Below, in pieces: positions 1-8,900 of a DNA stretch of 64,000 nucleotides (its first letter is position 1; each line of letters starts with the position of its first letter). The DNA lies in assembly GCA_011800155.1 (NCBI GenBank), contig CM022372.1:2728001-2792000 (forward strand), in the 5' to 3' direction. The notes below the pieces were generated by a model. The model was not told the DNA's origin. It searched no databases and saw only the letters and a program-made list of their open reading frames with translations. This DNA is from Flammulina velutipes. Lineage: Eukaryota > Basidiomycota > Agaricomycetes > Agaricales > Physalacriaceae. The translations under genes were made by a program, and so were the position numbers.

Positions 1-1402
1 AACCACACTAGGGAGCGGGAGCTCTGGTATCTATCTGTATAATCAGGACTCTCCAACAACTAGTCGGGGCCTGAATAGATAGCCTAGCACAGTCTGAACC
101 ACACTTGTATGGGACTTGGGACTCCAACCAGAGTTGGTAGGTTCTTTAGATGGAATTTCCCGCGGAAACTCGGATCGTTTGAATCGCAAAGGACTTGGCT
201 TCAACTTCTTTAATATGGGAAGTAGCTCCAATGAGTTCTTAGATCTTTGGTTCTGTTTCTTATTTCCACCTATCTAAACAGTGGTTCTTTTTCTAACTAA
301 ATCTTAGAGTCTATTCCTCCAGTATATACGGCTTGTGGGCTGTGGATACGGGGGGCGTAAGCTACTGTAAATAGTACAAACGAGCTAGCTTTATAGTGTT
401 TTCTATATACGTCTGAATAAGGATATAATACCGAGTCCGCTGGTTCGGGGGAATATTCCGATAGGATGTACGGAATATCCCTCTAATGGTGCCCTTGGCA
501 TTGCTGCCTATTCGTTCTGGCTTCTATTTGCTTTGAATCCAACCAATGGTGGCGCCGTAACTGAGTTTTCAGCGGCGCCAGGTTGTTCCTTGTGCTTGGA
601 AGCTCCACTATTTCATCGTTTCCACTATTATTAGCGGTCGAGTCCTGGCTAGCAGGAACTCTTAGCCTTTGTTCATATTCATATTTCATACTACGAGTCC
701 GAGTAGTACCGACTAGGTTTGGTATACTGGACGCGCAAGTATGTTCTTAGTATCATGTTCGGACTTTTCCGGTAGTACTCCGGAAAAGCTATCGTTGTAT
801 CTTTACGAGTTGTCGATAGTACTCGCATTGTAGGTCCTTGTAACGATTTACTTGTGGATCCCGAGAATCGATCAGGAACAGTCCACCGGAGTAAGTCGAT
901 CGGTGATCGAGCAGTATCTTTTGAAAGCCTAAAAGGTTACCCTGACTCCTGAGTCTCCTATGTAATATCCCGACGTCTGAGTAGTATGAACATTTGGTTT
1001 GCTAGTCCAGCCAGCGTTTAACTGCTTGCTGGCGTTGCGTCTCTTTATGTAGAGTTTCCTTGTGTAAGGGTAACTCGCCGAATTCCGTTAAGTATTTCGG
1101 AGTTTCGCGCGTTCAAGTGTATTTGATCACGATGTCTCCATCGGGGTACTTTTGATGATGATATTCAAGATCGTCATGTGTGGTTTGGCTATACCTACAC
1201 GCCCTTCAGCGTGTGGCGCTTTTCCGACGAATCTTAGGAGTTTTCCGGTCGTACCACGGAAACTCCTTACACTGTATCGTATACGCGTTTCGGTCTGTAA
1301 CTAGAGGTTCTTGTACTCATAGGTTCGTTCTATCACTAAGAATGCTTCTTAGAATTGCAAATTTTGGGGTCTTTCGTACTTGCATTAATACAATGCGCAT
1401 CA
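1..1402. repeat. Left terminal direct repeat (truncated by window edge)
   Basis: This copy matches 7139-8540 with no indel; the compared stretches, including short spurious ORFs at the same relative places, are the same. After base 1402 the sequences diverge at once (TCTCCC here, CCGCGC in the other copy). No primer-binding site of the classic TGG type directly follows the repeat. The repeat contains no convincing coding sequence. A related motif (TCTCCCAT-GACTTATT) occurs just inside the repeat at about 1403 and again near 5218, suggesting an older internal duplication. Confidence 0.85.
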
Positions 1403-1627
1403 TCTCCCATAGACTTATTTGATGGTGTCCGCACCATCCTGGTTCCCCTATCGTTGGATCCCTCAATATTCTTCCTGGACTCGGCTCTTGGAAAGGCCAA
1501 TAGGTAGGAGGACAATTCCGCTTATTTCAACGGAATTCTCCCGGCTTTGCACGTTCCATTGCCAATATTTCTTCACTATAAAAGCAGGCTGAAAACTGTG
1601 GCGCTCTCCGTTTTATCCTTCGTTACT

Positions 1628-3258
1628 ATGCCTCCCAAGATCCCTCAATGGCACTCCATTGGTTCTTCAATCTCTGCGGAAGCCCCCATTGCTACGCTGG
1701 AGCTCGTCCAGTATCGCCTTGCTACTGCCCCGTTGATCAACGACTTCTTGGTTAATTACTCGCTCCCGGATTCGACCAACTCCCTTATTGTCGACGCCAT
1801 CGAACAGCTCACTGCCCCAGTGATGGCCTTGTTGCGTACGGTGTCTGCCAATCCGACGCCACGGGATATTCCGATTGTCGTTGTGGACAAGTTCTTTAGC
1901 AAGTTGCTGGTATGTCTTTTCGCTTTCTTTCTATGTCTCATGCTAAGATCTTTATTTATCTTCTAGCTCATCAATCAATCTCTGAAGGGAACCACCGCCG
2001 CGGAGGCTTCCTTCGAGATTTTCTCCTTCTTCTGGAATCTGCGCAACGTCCTTGGGGTCTATCTTTTGGAGTTAGGCGTTAGCCCAACTCATCACCGTAT
2101 CAACCTTGCGGATATGTTCACTCCAGTTCTTAATACTGTGGGTCGAGGCAAGGCTTATATCGCACCGCCTTATCCCGAGAGCCACCCCCTTCATGCTGCT
2201 TCGCGTGTAGTTCCTAAGGTCAAGGCGCCAGCTCCAGCTCCTGAGCCTACGCCTACACCTAAGCTTACTGCTAAGGCCATGCGGGCTGCCGCGAAAAAGG
2301 TATGGACTTTTCCGCTTACTTCTTCGGTCTTTCTAACTTGTATCACTTTCTTAGGCTGGTAAGACTGTTAAGTCTGCCGCCGTTATCGACGATGCCCTCG
2401 AGGCCGTTGGAGATACTGCCAACGCCACTCCTACTGAGGATATCGGTATGTTCGTTCTTGACCGGCATTTTCCGCTTTACTAAACGGACTGTCTGGTGTC
2501 TTCAGAAATGGACGATGGTGGGTCTGAATCCGATCTTTCTGACGATGAAGATGTAAGCTCAGTTGCTCCCTTCTAGGCGTCGCAAGATTGACTCAACCCT
2601 TGCAGGACTTGACCATTATCGATGGAGATGGAATGCGCCGCAAGGACTTCCCCCCTTCTCAGGTTCGTACTTGTCTCTTTCTTCTAAGGCTTGAACTAAA
2701 GGCATTTCTCCTTTATTCATAGCCTACTGAAGTCGAAGGCCCCCGTGTGGTAACTTATCTTCCCTACTCGATGATCCCAGGTATGCTGATAACTTCTCGC
2801 GCATACCAGAAGGCCATGGAGGTTATAGGAAGTACGGTCACTTTCGTGGAACCTGCTCCTTTGCTCACTAAACGCAAAGCTACGGAAGATGGATCTCCTC
2901 GTCCTCTTAAGAGCCTTAAGGTTGACTCCGTTCGTATTGACAACACCTTTGTCGAACAATTCATTGGAGGTGCGTTTAGTTCTTCTTATCTTAATCTTGT
3001 ACTTATCGCATTTTTCCGTGTTTCTTAGCGGGCGCTACCGCTCAGAGTTACGGAAGCTCTGTTGCTCGAGTTATCAAACAAGTCAACCGACTCCTCGCCG
3101 CCGACGAGTTGACTGAACTCGGACCTGGTCTGGTTTCGACTGAGGTGGCGCATCGCAATGAGTTGATTAGACTCTTGAATCGTATTCACGGCGACGTCCA
3201 GACATTCAACCGTACCAAGGACTTGTATATCGCTACTGTCAAGTCTATGCTCGAATAG
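1628..3258 (+). CDS. Element gene A: unknown acidic/lysine-rich protein, intron-rich
   Basis: The start is the ATG of the MPPKIPQW reading frame. Exon 1 is 1628-1909; further introns (GT-AG, roughly 45-65 bp) interrupt at about 1910-1966, 2300-2354, 2444-2506, 2552-2604, 2664-2721 and 2971-3028, and the frame stays open to the stop at 3256-3258. The N-terminal 150 residues look helical and globular. They are followed by an Ala/Pro/Lys linker, a short acidic patch (ESDLSDDED), a basic segment (TKRKATED) and a helical C-terminus. I recognise no family. Its position first after the repeat, together with the charged low-complexity linker, is compatible with a structural gag-like role, but this is inference. 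Six introns argue against a simple retroviral-type transcript unless they are spliced only in a subgenomic mRNA. Confidence 0.6.
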
Positions 3259-3340
3259 ATATTTCCCTGTTACAACTAGGTAGTTACCCATCCCTTCTTT
3301 CCGGGTGATACTACTGTTTACCTATTGTGTTTCCGGGGCT

Positions 3341-3366
3341 CTTTATCTTTATCTTTATCTTTCTGA
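3341..3366. repeat. TTATCT hexanucleotide microsatellite
   Basis: About four tandem TTATCT units lie just 3' of gene A. It is a simple repeat with no evident function. Confidence 0.6.
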
Positions 3367-3700
3367 TACTGTAGCCATCGCTTATTGACTTCAAATATAA
3401 CTGTCCCCTAAACTTCGTGTGATTTGCACTTCAAGCTAGACCCCGAAAACACTTGTGCGCCACTTCCGTGATTCCTAGCGGAATTTCGCATGAAGTTTTC
3501 GCCGGTCTCCTTTCTTGTTCTTAGGGGTTTACAATTTTCGTTTTCCGCATTGGCAATCTTCTATAGCCTATACGTTCGTTATTTTCTTCGCCTTGACGAA
3601 TACCCGACCCATTAGCCAGTCGATCATACACCTCCTATTAGATTTGTACATCGTTTATAAAACTGAACTTTTGTAATGTCTCGGTCTTCGTCTGTCTCAG

Positions 3701-4867
3701 ATGCCTTCTCCTATCGCTTTGATTCCTCTATGGGCCAACTTCAAAATCGCCATGATTCCGGGTTTGGACAAGCGATTTTCCGAAGAGGCCTTGGACTTTT
3801 TGCAGGCTGAGACTGGTCTCGCCGTTGCTATATCGTTATATCGCACTGCTCAAGGCTTTCCTATCGTGGCCACGCCACTCAATAGCTTGGATCTTACCGC
3901 ACGGTATACCGATGCGGCTGCGGACTTGCACTTAGGTCCTGCTCGTCAGATAGACGCTCCTACATTGAGGTTCACCCTAGGCGTAATGGTACGTCTCGGA
4001 TTTTTCCTTACATTTCGCGGGTCTAACGGTCTTGATAGCAACACGCTTCTAGTTTGTGGCATTGCGAACATCCCGACTTTCGTACAGGGCAAGCTTACAA
4101 CTTAGCTTCGTTGTATATCGTCTGTCTTCGATTGGTGTCCAACTTCTTTCATGGACGCACGGGAAACTGTACCCTCGATGGTCTTTCCTTCGAAGGATGG
4201 CTTTCCAAAGTATATCGCCAACCCCATATGCACTTTACGGAGTTGTACTTGGATGCTAGCGCCGATTTCATCGTGAGTTCTTTAACCTATACACCTTTTC
4301 CGTACTAAATCTCGGGATTTTCCATAGACCAGCGTAATGTTGGGCTATCATAGGGGAGCGCCTGACTCTTTGGGTGGGATCTTTGCCCATCCTGAGGTCT
4401 TGGATGCTATCCCTGTCCCTCTATCTCGTTTGGATGCCAGCGATGTTCAATTGGTCGCTTGGTGGCCTCGTTATCTTTCCGCTAACAACATTCAGCCCGA
4501 GTTTGATACTCGTCCTATCATGTATGAACGGGTCGTTACCAACGGTTATTCGCCTTTACACGATTTTCCGGCTGGGTTGGTTGACGCTAGTGACCTCAGA
4601 CTTGGTCCCCACGCCGAACGCTTTACTGAGTTCGTACCAGAGCCCCATTGTGTTGCTCAACGGCGATCTAGCTCAACGCCTGAACTTGTTCCAATCAGTT
4701 CTCCAGTACCAGTGGTCAGATCTTTCGTAAGTCTTCTGTTCGACGTCTAGTGTATTATTCTAACACCTTTCTTCTGATAGACCCACTTCAATACGCTAGG
4801 ACAGACTATGTGTACCCACTGTCCCACTAGTCATCCCGCCGTCGAATGTACTCCTCCGACCCAGTAG
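3701..4867 (+). CDS. Element gene B: unknown protein ending in a CCHC-like zinc knuckle
   Basis: Join 3701-3988, 4039-4272, 4328-4726, 4781-4867. The ATG at 3676 leads to an early stop in its own frame, so the MPSPIALIP start is chosen. The body is a globular, Trp/Tyr-containing protein of about 335 residues that I cannot place in a family. The last exon encodes CTHCPTSHPAVEC, a C-x2-C-x3-H-x4-C arrangement. This is one residue shorter than the classical retroviral CCHC knuckle (C-x2-C-x4-H-x4-C). In the context of flanking direct repeats, a nucleic-acid-binding gag-like role is attractive but unproven. Genes A and B are codirectional, 442 bp apart. Confidence 0.6.
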
Positions 4868-5635
4868 TCGGATTTTCCGTTAAAAGTCTATCATCTTGGT
4901 GTTAGACACTTAGTCTATATCGTTTGTCGGTTATCCTATGTCGTAGCGCTATACCTTCAATTTAGACCCTTTCCTTGTTACCAAGTTCGTTCTGTGGTTC
5001 AAATTGATGGTGGCGCGGGAATTCCCGTATCTTCATCGGAGTTGAGTATTTTTCATGCTATTGCATTCATACTCGTAGCCTCAGGTATATATGGCTTAAG
5101 ACCTTCGTTGGCTTGTTCTTCTATGTAACTTGAGACGTACTAGCCTTAGCGTAGTCTCTAGTCATAACCAATGTTCGCGCTCCTGATAAGTCCGGAGATC
5201 GTCATGATTTATGGCGTCTCCCATTGACTTATTAGATGCTATCATACTGGTATCTTTGTTAGTCTACTAAGCTTTCATCCTAGAAGAGTCTGTTTTTCCA
5301 CTTGAAAACCCGGAGAATCCCTTGTCTCAATGACTTGGTATCTTTTGTAGGTTTTCAAGTTTTTCTTGATCTTAGTTCACACGGTTTCTCACAATAGTAG
5401 CACGCTCGCTTTCTTATTGTAAGTATCCTTTTGTGTGTCGTATATATATATATATCTTTTTGGCACTACGGCCGCTAAATCCCATGTATGTATATAGGTA
5501 CAATGAAGAGAGGCTTCGACGAAGAGGAAGTCCGACTAAAAACCCGGAAAAGAACCAATGGCTTTAGACAAGAAAACCCACTCTTAAGTATTCAAGGGAG
5601 CTAGGCTTCGACCTTGTTTACTTAAGAACCCTTTT
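4868..5635. other. Element internal non-coding spacer with 10-bp inverted repeat
   Basis: No gene is supported here. The convergent ends of gene B (+) and gene C (-) face this spacer. It contains a perfect 10-bp inverted repeat (CTTGAAAACC at 5301-5310, GGTTTTCAAG at 5350-5359), which could act as a bidirectional transcript-end hairpin. It also has a TA dinucleotide run near 5437-5455 and the motif near 5218 that resembles the sequence just inside the left repeat. Confidence 0.5.
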
Positions 5636-6742
5636 TCAACGACGACGACTGGGTCCTGCCACGGAATTTCCCGACGCCAACCCATAGTACTTTAGGACAT
5701 TGGGATCTCCCCAATGCCTAAGTAGATCGTTCACGGCGTCCGTGAGTCTGCCGTTTTGCTCGACCAGCTGGTCGACGTCGTTTCGCAGGTCTTGGATCGT
5801 TTCCAGCAATGCTTGAGGTCGACGTTTGACCGCGTCAGACTCCGGGTCCAACTTCTCGCATTTCAGCTTCATCACTTGGCACCGTATGCAAGACTTGGTC
5901 GTAGGGGTCGCGTACTTGCACTCCTTGTTTTTCTTGAGACAATCCTTGCAAAGTACTTGAGAGTACTTCCAAAGCTTGTCTGCTGGAATCGGCTCCTTTG
6001 CCTTGCGCTTGCCTTTGCTCTTGGCTGATGGTACGGCGCCCTTAGCCGTTTTTCTCCTCTTTCTCGCAGGCCCTTCACTTTCCGACCCTTCCTCGGAATT
6101 GTCCGTTGGTTCGTCGGAGGGTTGGAAATCGTCGTTGTCGGGCTCGAAGTCATCATCGTTCGGCTCGAAGTCGTTCTCCTGCTGTTCTTCGTCTTCATTC
6201 CCATCATCATCACCACTGCTACCATCGGCGTCGCCATCTTCTACTTCGCGAGTCCTCTTCGTTCCTTTGGCTTTCGCGGGCGAATCCGGTTTTGACATCG
6301 GAGTCGACTTGACGCTAGGTTTGGGTTTGGCTGCTGGAGCCACCTTCTTACCCACTGCTTTCGTCGTCGTCTTCTTCGTCGTCTTGGTCTTTTTCTTGGG
6401 AGAAGGTGCCTCTTCATCCACGACCTCCTGTCCGGAGTCATCTTCCATTCTCGCTTGCTTGGCGCGAAAGCTCACCGCTCGTATGAAAGCTACCTCCGGG
6501 TCCTCTACCGGAGCTGCTGCGGGAGCTGCCATTGTCGATAGCTTCGACAACTTTCGGTTTCCCAAGCCCTTGATTTCTTCTGGCGAAGGCATCGCAATGG
6601 ACGGAAGGGGCATCTGCTGGGAACCTTGGGTTGGCTTAGCCATCGGAGCCCTAGCAGGCCTAACCATTGCCATTGGTGGCATCTGCATGGGTGCTTGGAC
6701 GGGTCGAGGTGCCACTACCTTTGGACTTGGAGCCTTTGGCAT
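5636..6742 (-). CDS. Element gene C: Zn2Cys6-cluster protein with coiled coil
   Basis: The ATG at 6742 gives 368 residues without introns; the frame is open further upstream but has no ATG. The N-terminus is Pro/Met/Ala-rich. The centre is highly charged, with Lys-rich blocks and a long Asp/Glu run. Residues about 264-298 carry CKDC..C..C..C..C with spacing C-x2-C-x6-C-x9-C-x2-C-x6-C, an exact fit to the fungal Zn(II)2Cys6 binuclear cluster. A heptad-like segment follows (LLETIQDLRNDVDQLVEQ), as in dimerising C6 regulators. There is no fungal_trans middle-homology region. Unusually, the cluster sits near the C-terminus rather than the N-terminus. It is convergent to genes A and B. A role in binding the element's own repeats is a hypothesis. 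Confidence 0.7.
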   Translation of the reverse strand: MPKAPSPKVVAPRPVQAPMQMPPMAMVRPARAPMAKPTQGSQQMPLPSIAMPSPEEIKGLGNRKLSKLSTMAAPAAAPVEDPEVAFIRAVSFRAKQARMEDDSGQEVVDEEAPSPKKKTKTTKKTTTKAVGKKVAPAAKPKPSVKSTPMSKPDSPAKAKGTKRTREVEDGDADGSSGDDDGNEDEEQQENDFEPNDDDFEPDNDDFQPSDEPTDNSEEGSESEGPARKRRKTAKGAVPSAKSKGKRKAKEPIPADKLWKYSQVLCKDCLKKNKECKYATPTTKSCIRCQVMKLKCEKLDPESDAVKRRPQALLETIQDLRNDVDQLVEQNGRLTDAVNDLLRHWGDPNVLKYYGLASGNSVAGPSRRR

Positions 6743-7138
6743 GGTTTTCGTCTTTCGGGGAGGTGGTCGTGGGATCTCTGAACTTGGAGACCTTTCCGGT
6801 GATGTGCAGTGTAGAAGAACGCCACAAAAACACACACAAAACACACACTAACAAGTCAATGGTGCGATGCGGGAAAGTCCGAGGTTTATAGCGGGATTTC
6901 ACGTTATAGTAGCAATCGTTCGTTTTGTAATAGGTGGTATGGGACGGGTTCTTGTTCTTTGTATCTTTTGTTTTATGGGACTGTTTCTCTCTATCTTCTG
7001 CTCAAAATGCTTATACTAGTTCGACGGGGTAACAGGGATCTGATCTTTAAACTGAGTTCTAGTTTGCCACTAAGTCACAGGCCGATTGGGATGTGTGTAA
7101 AGAGACCTAATGAGGCTCTTCCCAGGCCAACAACCTTC
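6743..7138. other. Spacer between gene C start and right repeat
   Basis: This is the probable gene C promoter; a CA-rich stretch (CACACAAAACACACAC) lies at about 6832-6847. No further gene is supported. If the terminal repeat is longer than 1402 bp, its left part lies here. Confidence 0.4.
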
Positions 7139-8540
7139 AACCACACTAGGGAGCGGGAGCTCTGGTATCTATCTGTATAATCAGGACTCTCCAACAACTA
7201 GTCGGGGCCTGAATAGATAGCCTAGCACAGTCTGAACCACACTTGTATGGGACTTGGGACTCCAACCAGAGTTGGTAGGTTCTTTAGATGGAATTTCCCG
7301 CGGAAACTCGGATCGTTTGAATCGCAAAGGACTTGGCTTCAACTTCTTTAATATGGGAAGTAGCTCCAATGAGTTCTTAGATCTTTGGTTCTGTTTCTTA
7401 TTTCCACCTATCTAAACAGTGGTTCTTTTTCTAACTAAATCTTAGAGTCTATTCCTCCAGTATATACGGCTTGTGGGCTGTGGATACGGGGGGCGTAAGC
7501 TACTGTAAATAGTACAAACGAGCTAGCTTTATAGTGTTTTCTATATACGTCTGAATAAGGATATAATACCGAGTCCGCTGGTTCGGGGGAATATTCCGAT
7601 AGGATGTACGGAATATCCCTCTAATGGTGCCCTTGGCATTGCTGCCTATTCGTTCTGGCTTCTATTTGCTTTGAATCCAACCAATGGTGGCGCCGTAACT
7701 GAGTTTTCAGCGGCGCCAGGTTGTTCCTTGTGCTTGGAAGCTCCACTATTTCATCGTTTCCACTATTATTAGCGGTCGAGTCCTGGCTAGCAGGAACTCT
7801 TAGCCTTTGTTCATATTCATATTTCATACTACGAGTCCGAGTAGTACCGACTAGGTTTGGTATACTGGACGCGCAAGTATGTTCTTAGTATCATGTTCGG
7901 ACTTTTCCGGTAGTACTCCGGAAAAGCTATCGTTGTATCTTTACGAGTTGTCGATAGTACTCGCATTGTAGGTCCTTGTAACGATTTACTTGTGGATCCC
8001 GAGAATCGATCAGGAACAGTCCACCGGAGTAAGTCGATCGGTGATCGAGCAGTATCTTTTGAAAGCCTAAAAGGTTACCCTGACTCCTGAGTCTCCTATG
8101 TAATATCCCGACGTCTGAGTAGTATGAACATTTGGTTTGCTAGTCCAGCCAGCGTTTAACTGCTTGCTGGCGTTGCGTCTCTTTATGTAGAGTTTCCTTG
8201 TGTAAGGGTAACTCGCCGAATTCCGTTAAGTATTTCGGAGTTTCGCGCGTTCAAGTGTATTTGATCACGATGTCTCCATCGGGGTACTTTTGATGATGAT
8301 ATTCAAGATCGTCATGTGTGGTTTGGCTATACCTACACGCCCTTCAGCGTGTGGCGCTTTTCCGACGAATCTTAGGAGTTTTCCGGTCGTACCACGGAAA
8401 CTCCTTACACTGTATCGTATACGCGTTTCGGTCTGTAACTAGAGGTTCTTGTACTCATAGGTTCGTTCTATCACTAAGAATGCTTCTTAGAATTGCAAAT
8501 TTTGGGGTCTTTCGTACTTGCATTAATACAATGCGCATCA
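7139..8540. repeat. Right terminal direct repeat
   Basis: This is the second copy of the 1402-bp repeat, in the same orientation as the first. It may begin before 7139, because the left copy is cut by the window edge. It ends at 8540 with CA. The lack of indels against the first copy implies recent duplication or insertion. No gene is supported in it. Confidence 0.85.
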
Positions 8541-8900
8541 CCGCGCTAGGAAGAGTAACTGAGAACAGCAGGGGGGAGCAAATCCAGATCACATTTGGTG
8601 TGGCGCAGGTCCTGGGAGGGTGATCGTCCTGTCGCGATGGTGTCTCAACATCACATGACTGTGTATTTGGCTCCTTCGCGGCAAGGAGGACGGGGGATGC
8701 CCTATTAAACGGTGGCGCAGAAATGTTTATATTGGGCCCGTGCCGCCGGCTAGAATGAACGGGAAGTACCGATACGTGTTTATCTCTTATGGCCACGTGG
8801 ATTACCTGTGGGACCTGCCCAAACGGGATGCCGTGGTGTGCCGTGGTGATGACCCCGTGACCATAAGAGTGAGGTGGCTGTAGCTATGTAAATTAAAAGC
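8541..8900. other. Intergenic, 3' of MYND gene
   Basis: I see no gene. It contains two GTGGCGCAG motifs (about 8601 and 8713), a sequence seen repeatedly in intergenic parts of this window. Confidence 0.4.

Larger units (their letters stand above)
1..8540. mobile_element. LTR-like element with three non-polymerase genes (left end outside window)
   Basis: Two direct repeats (1-1402 and 7139-8540) bracket an internal region holding genes A (+), B (+) and C (-). The repeats keep a constant offset of 7138 bases with no indels and end at the same base, ...GCGCATCA, so the right boundary is sharp. An LTR-like CA end fits a retrotransposon, but no reverse transcriptase, RNase H, integrase, YR or DDE transposase is visible inside. 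Gene B ends in a CCHC-like knuckle and gene C carries a Zn2Cys6 cluster, which would suit a gag-like and a DNA-binding product. The true left end, and any target-site duplication, lie upstream of the window. Alternatives are a segmental tandem duplication, a non-autonomous large retrotransposon derivative, or an assembly duplication. Confidence 0.6.

Noticed and set aside
5976..6851. 291-codon plus-strand ORF
   Set aside because: It is the antisense shadow of the low-complexity Ser/Asp/Lys-rich gene C; composition mirrors the real frame and it has no domain.
1..8540. Calling the element a Gypsy or Copia retrotransposon
   Set aside because: No reverse transcriptase, RNase H, protease or integrase motif was found in any frame of the internal region.
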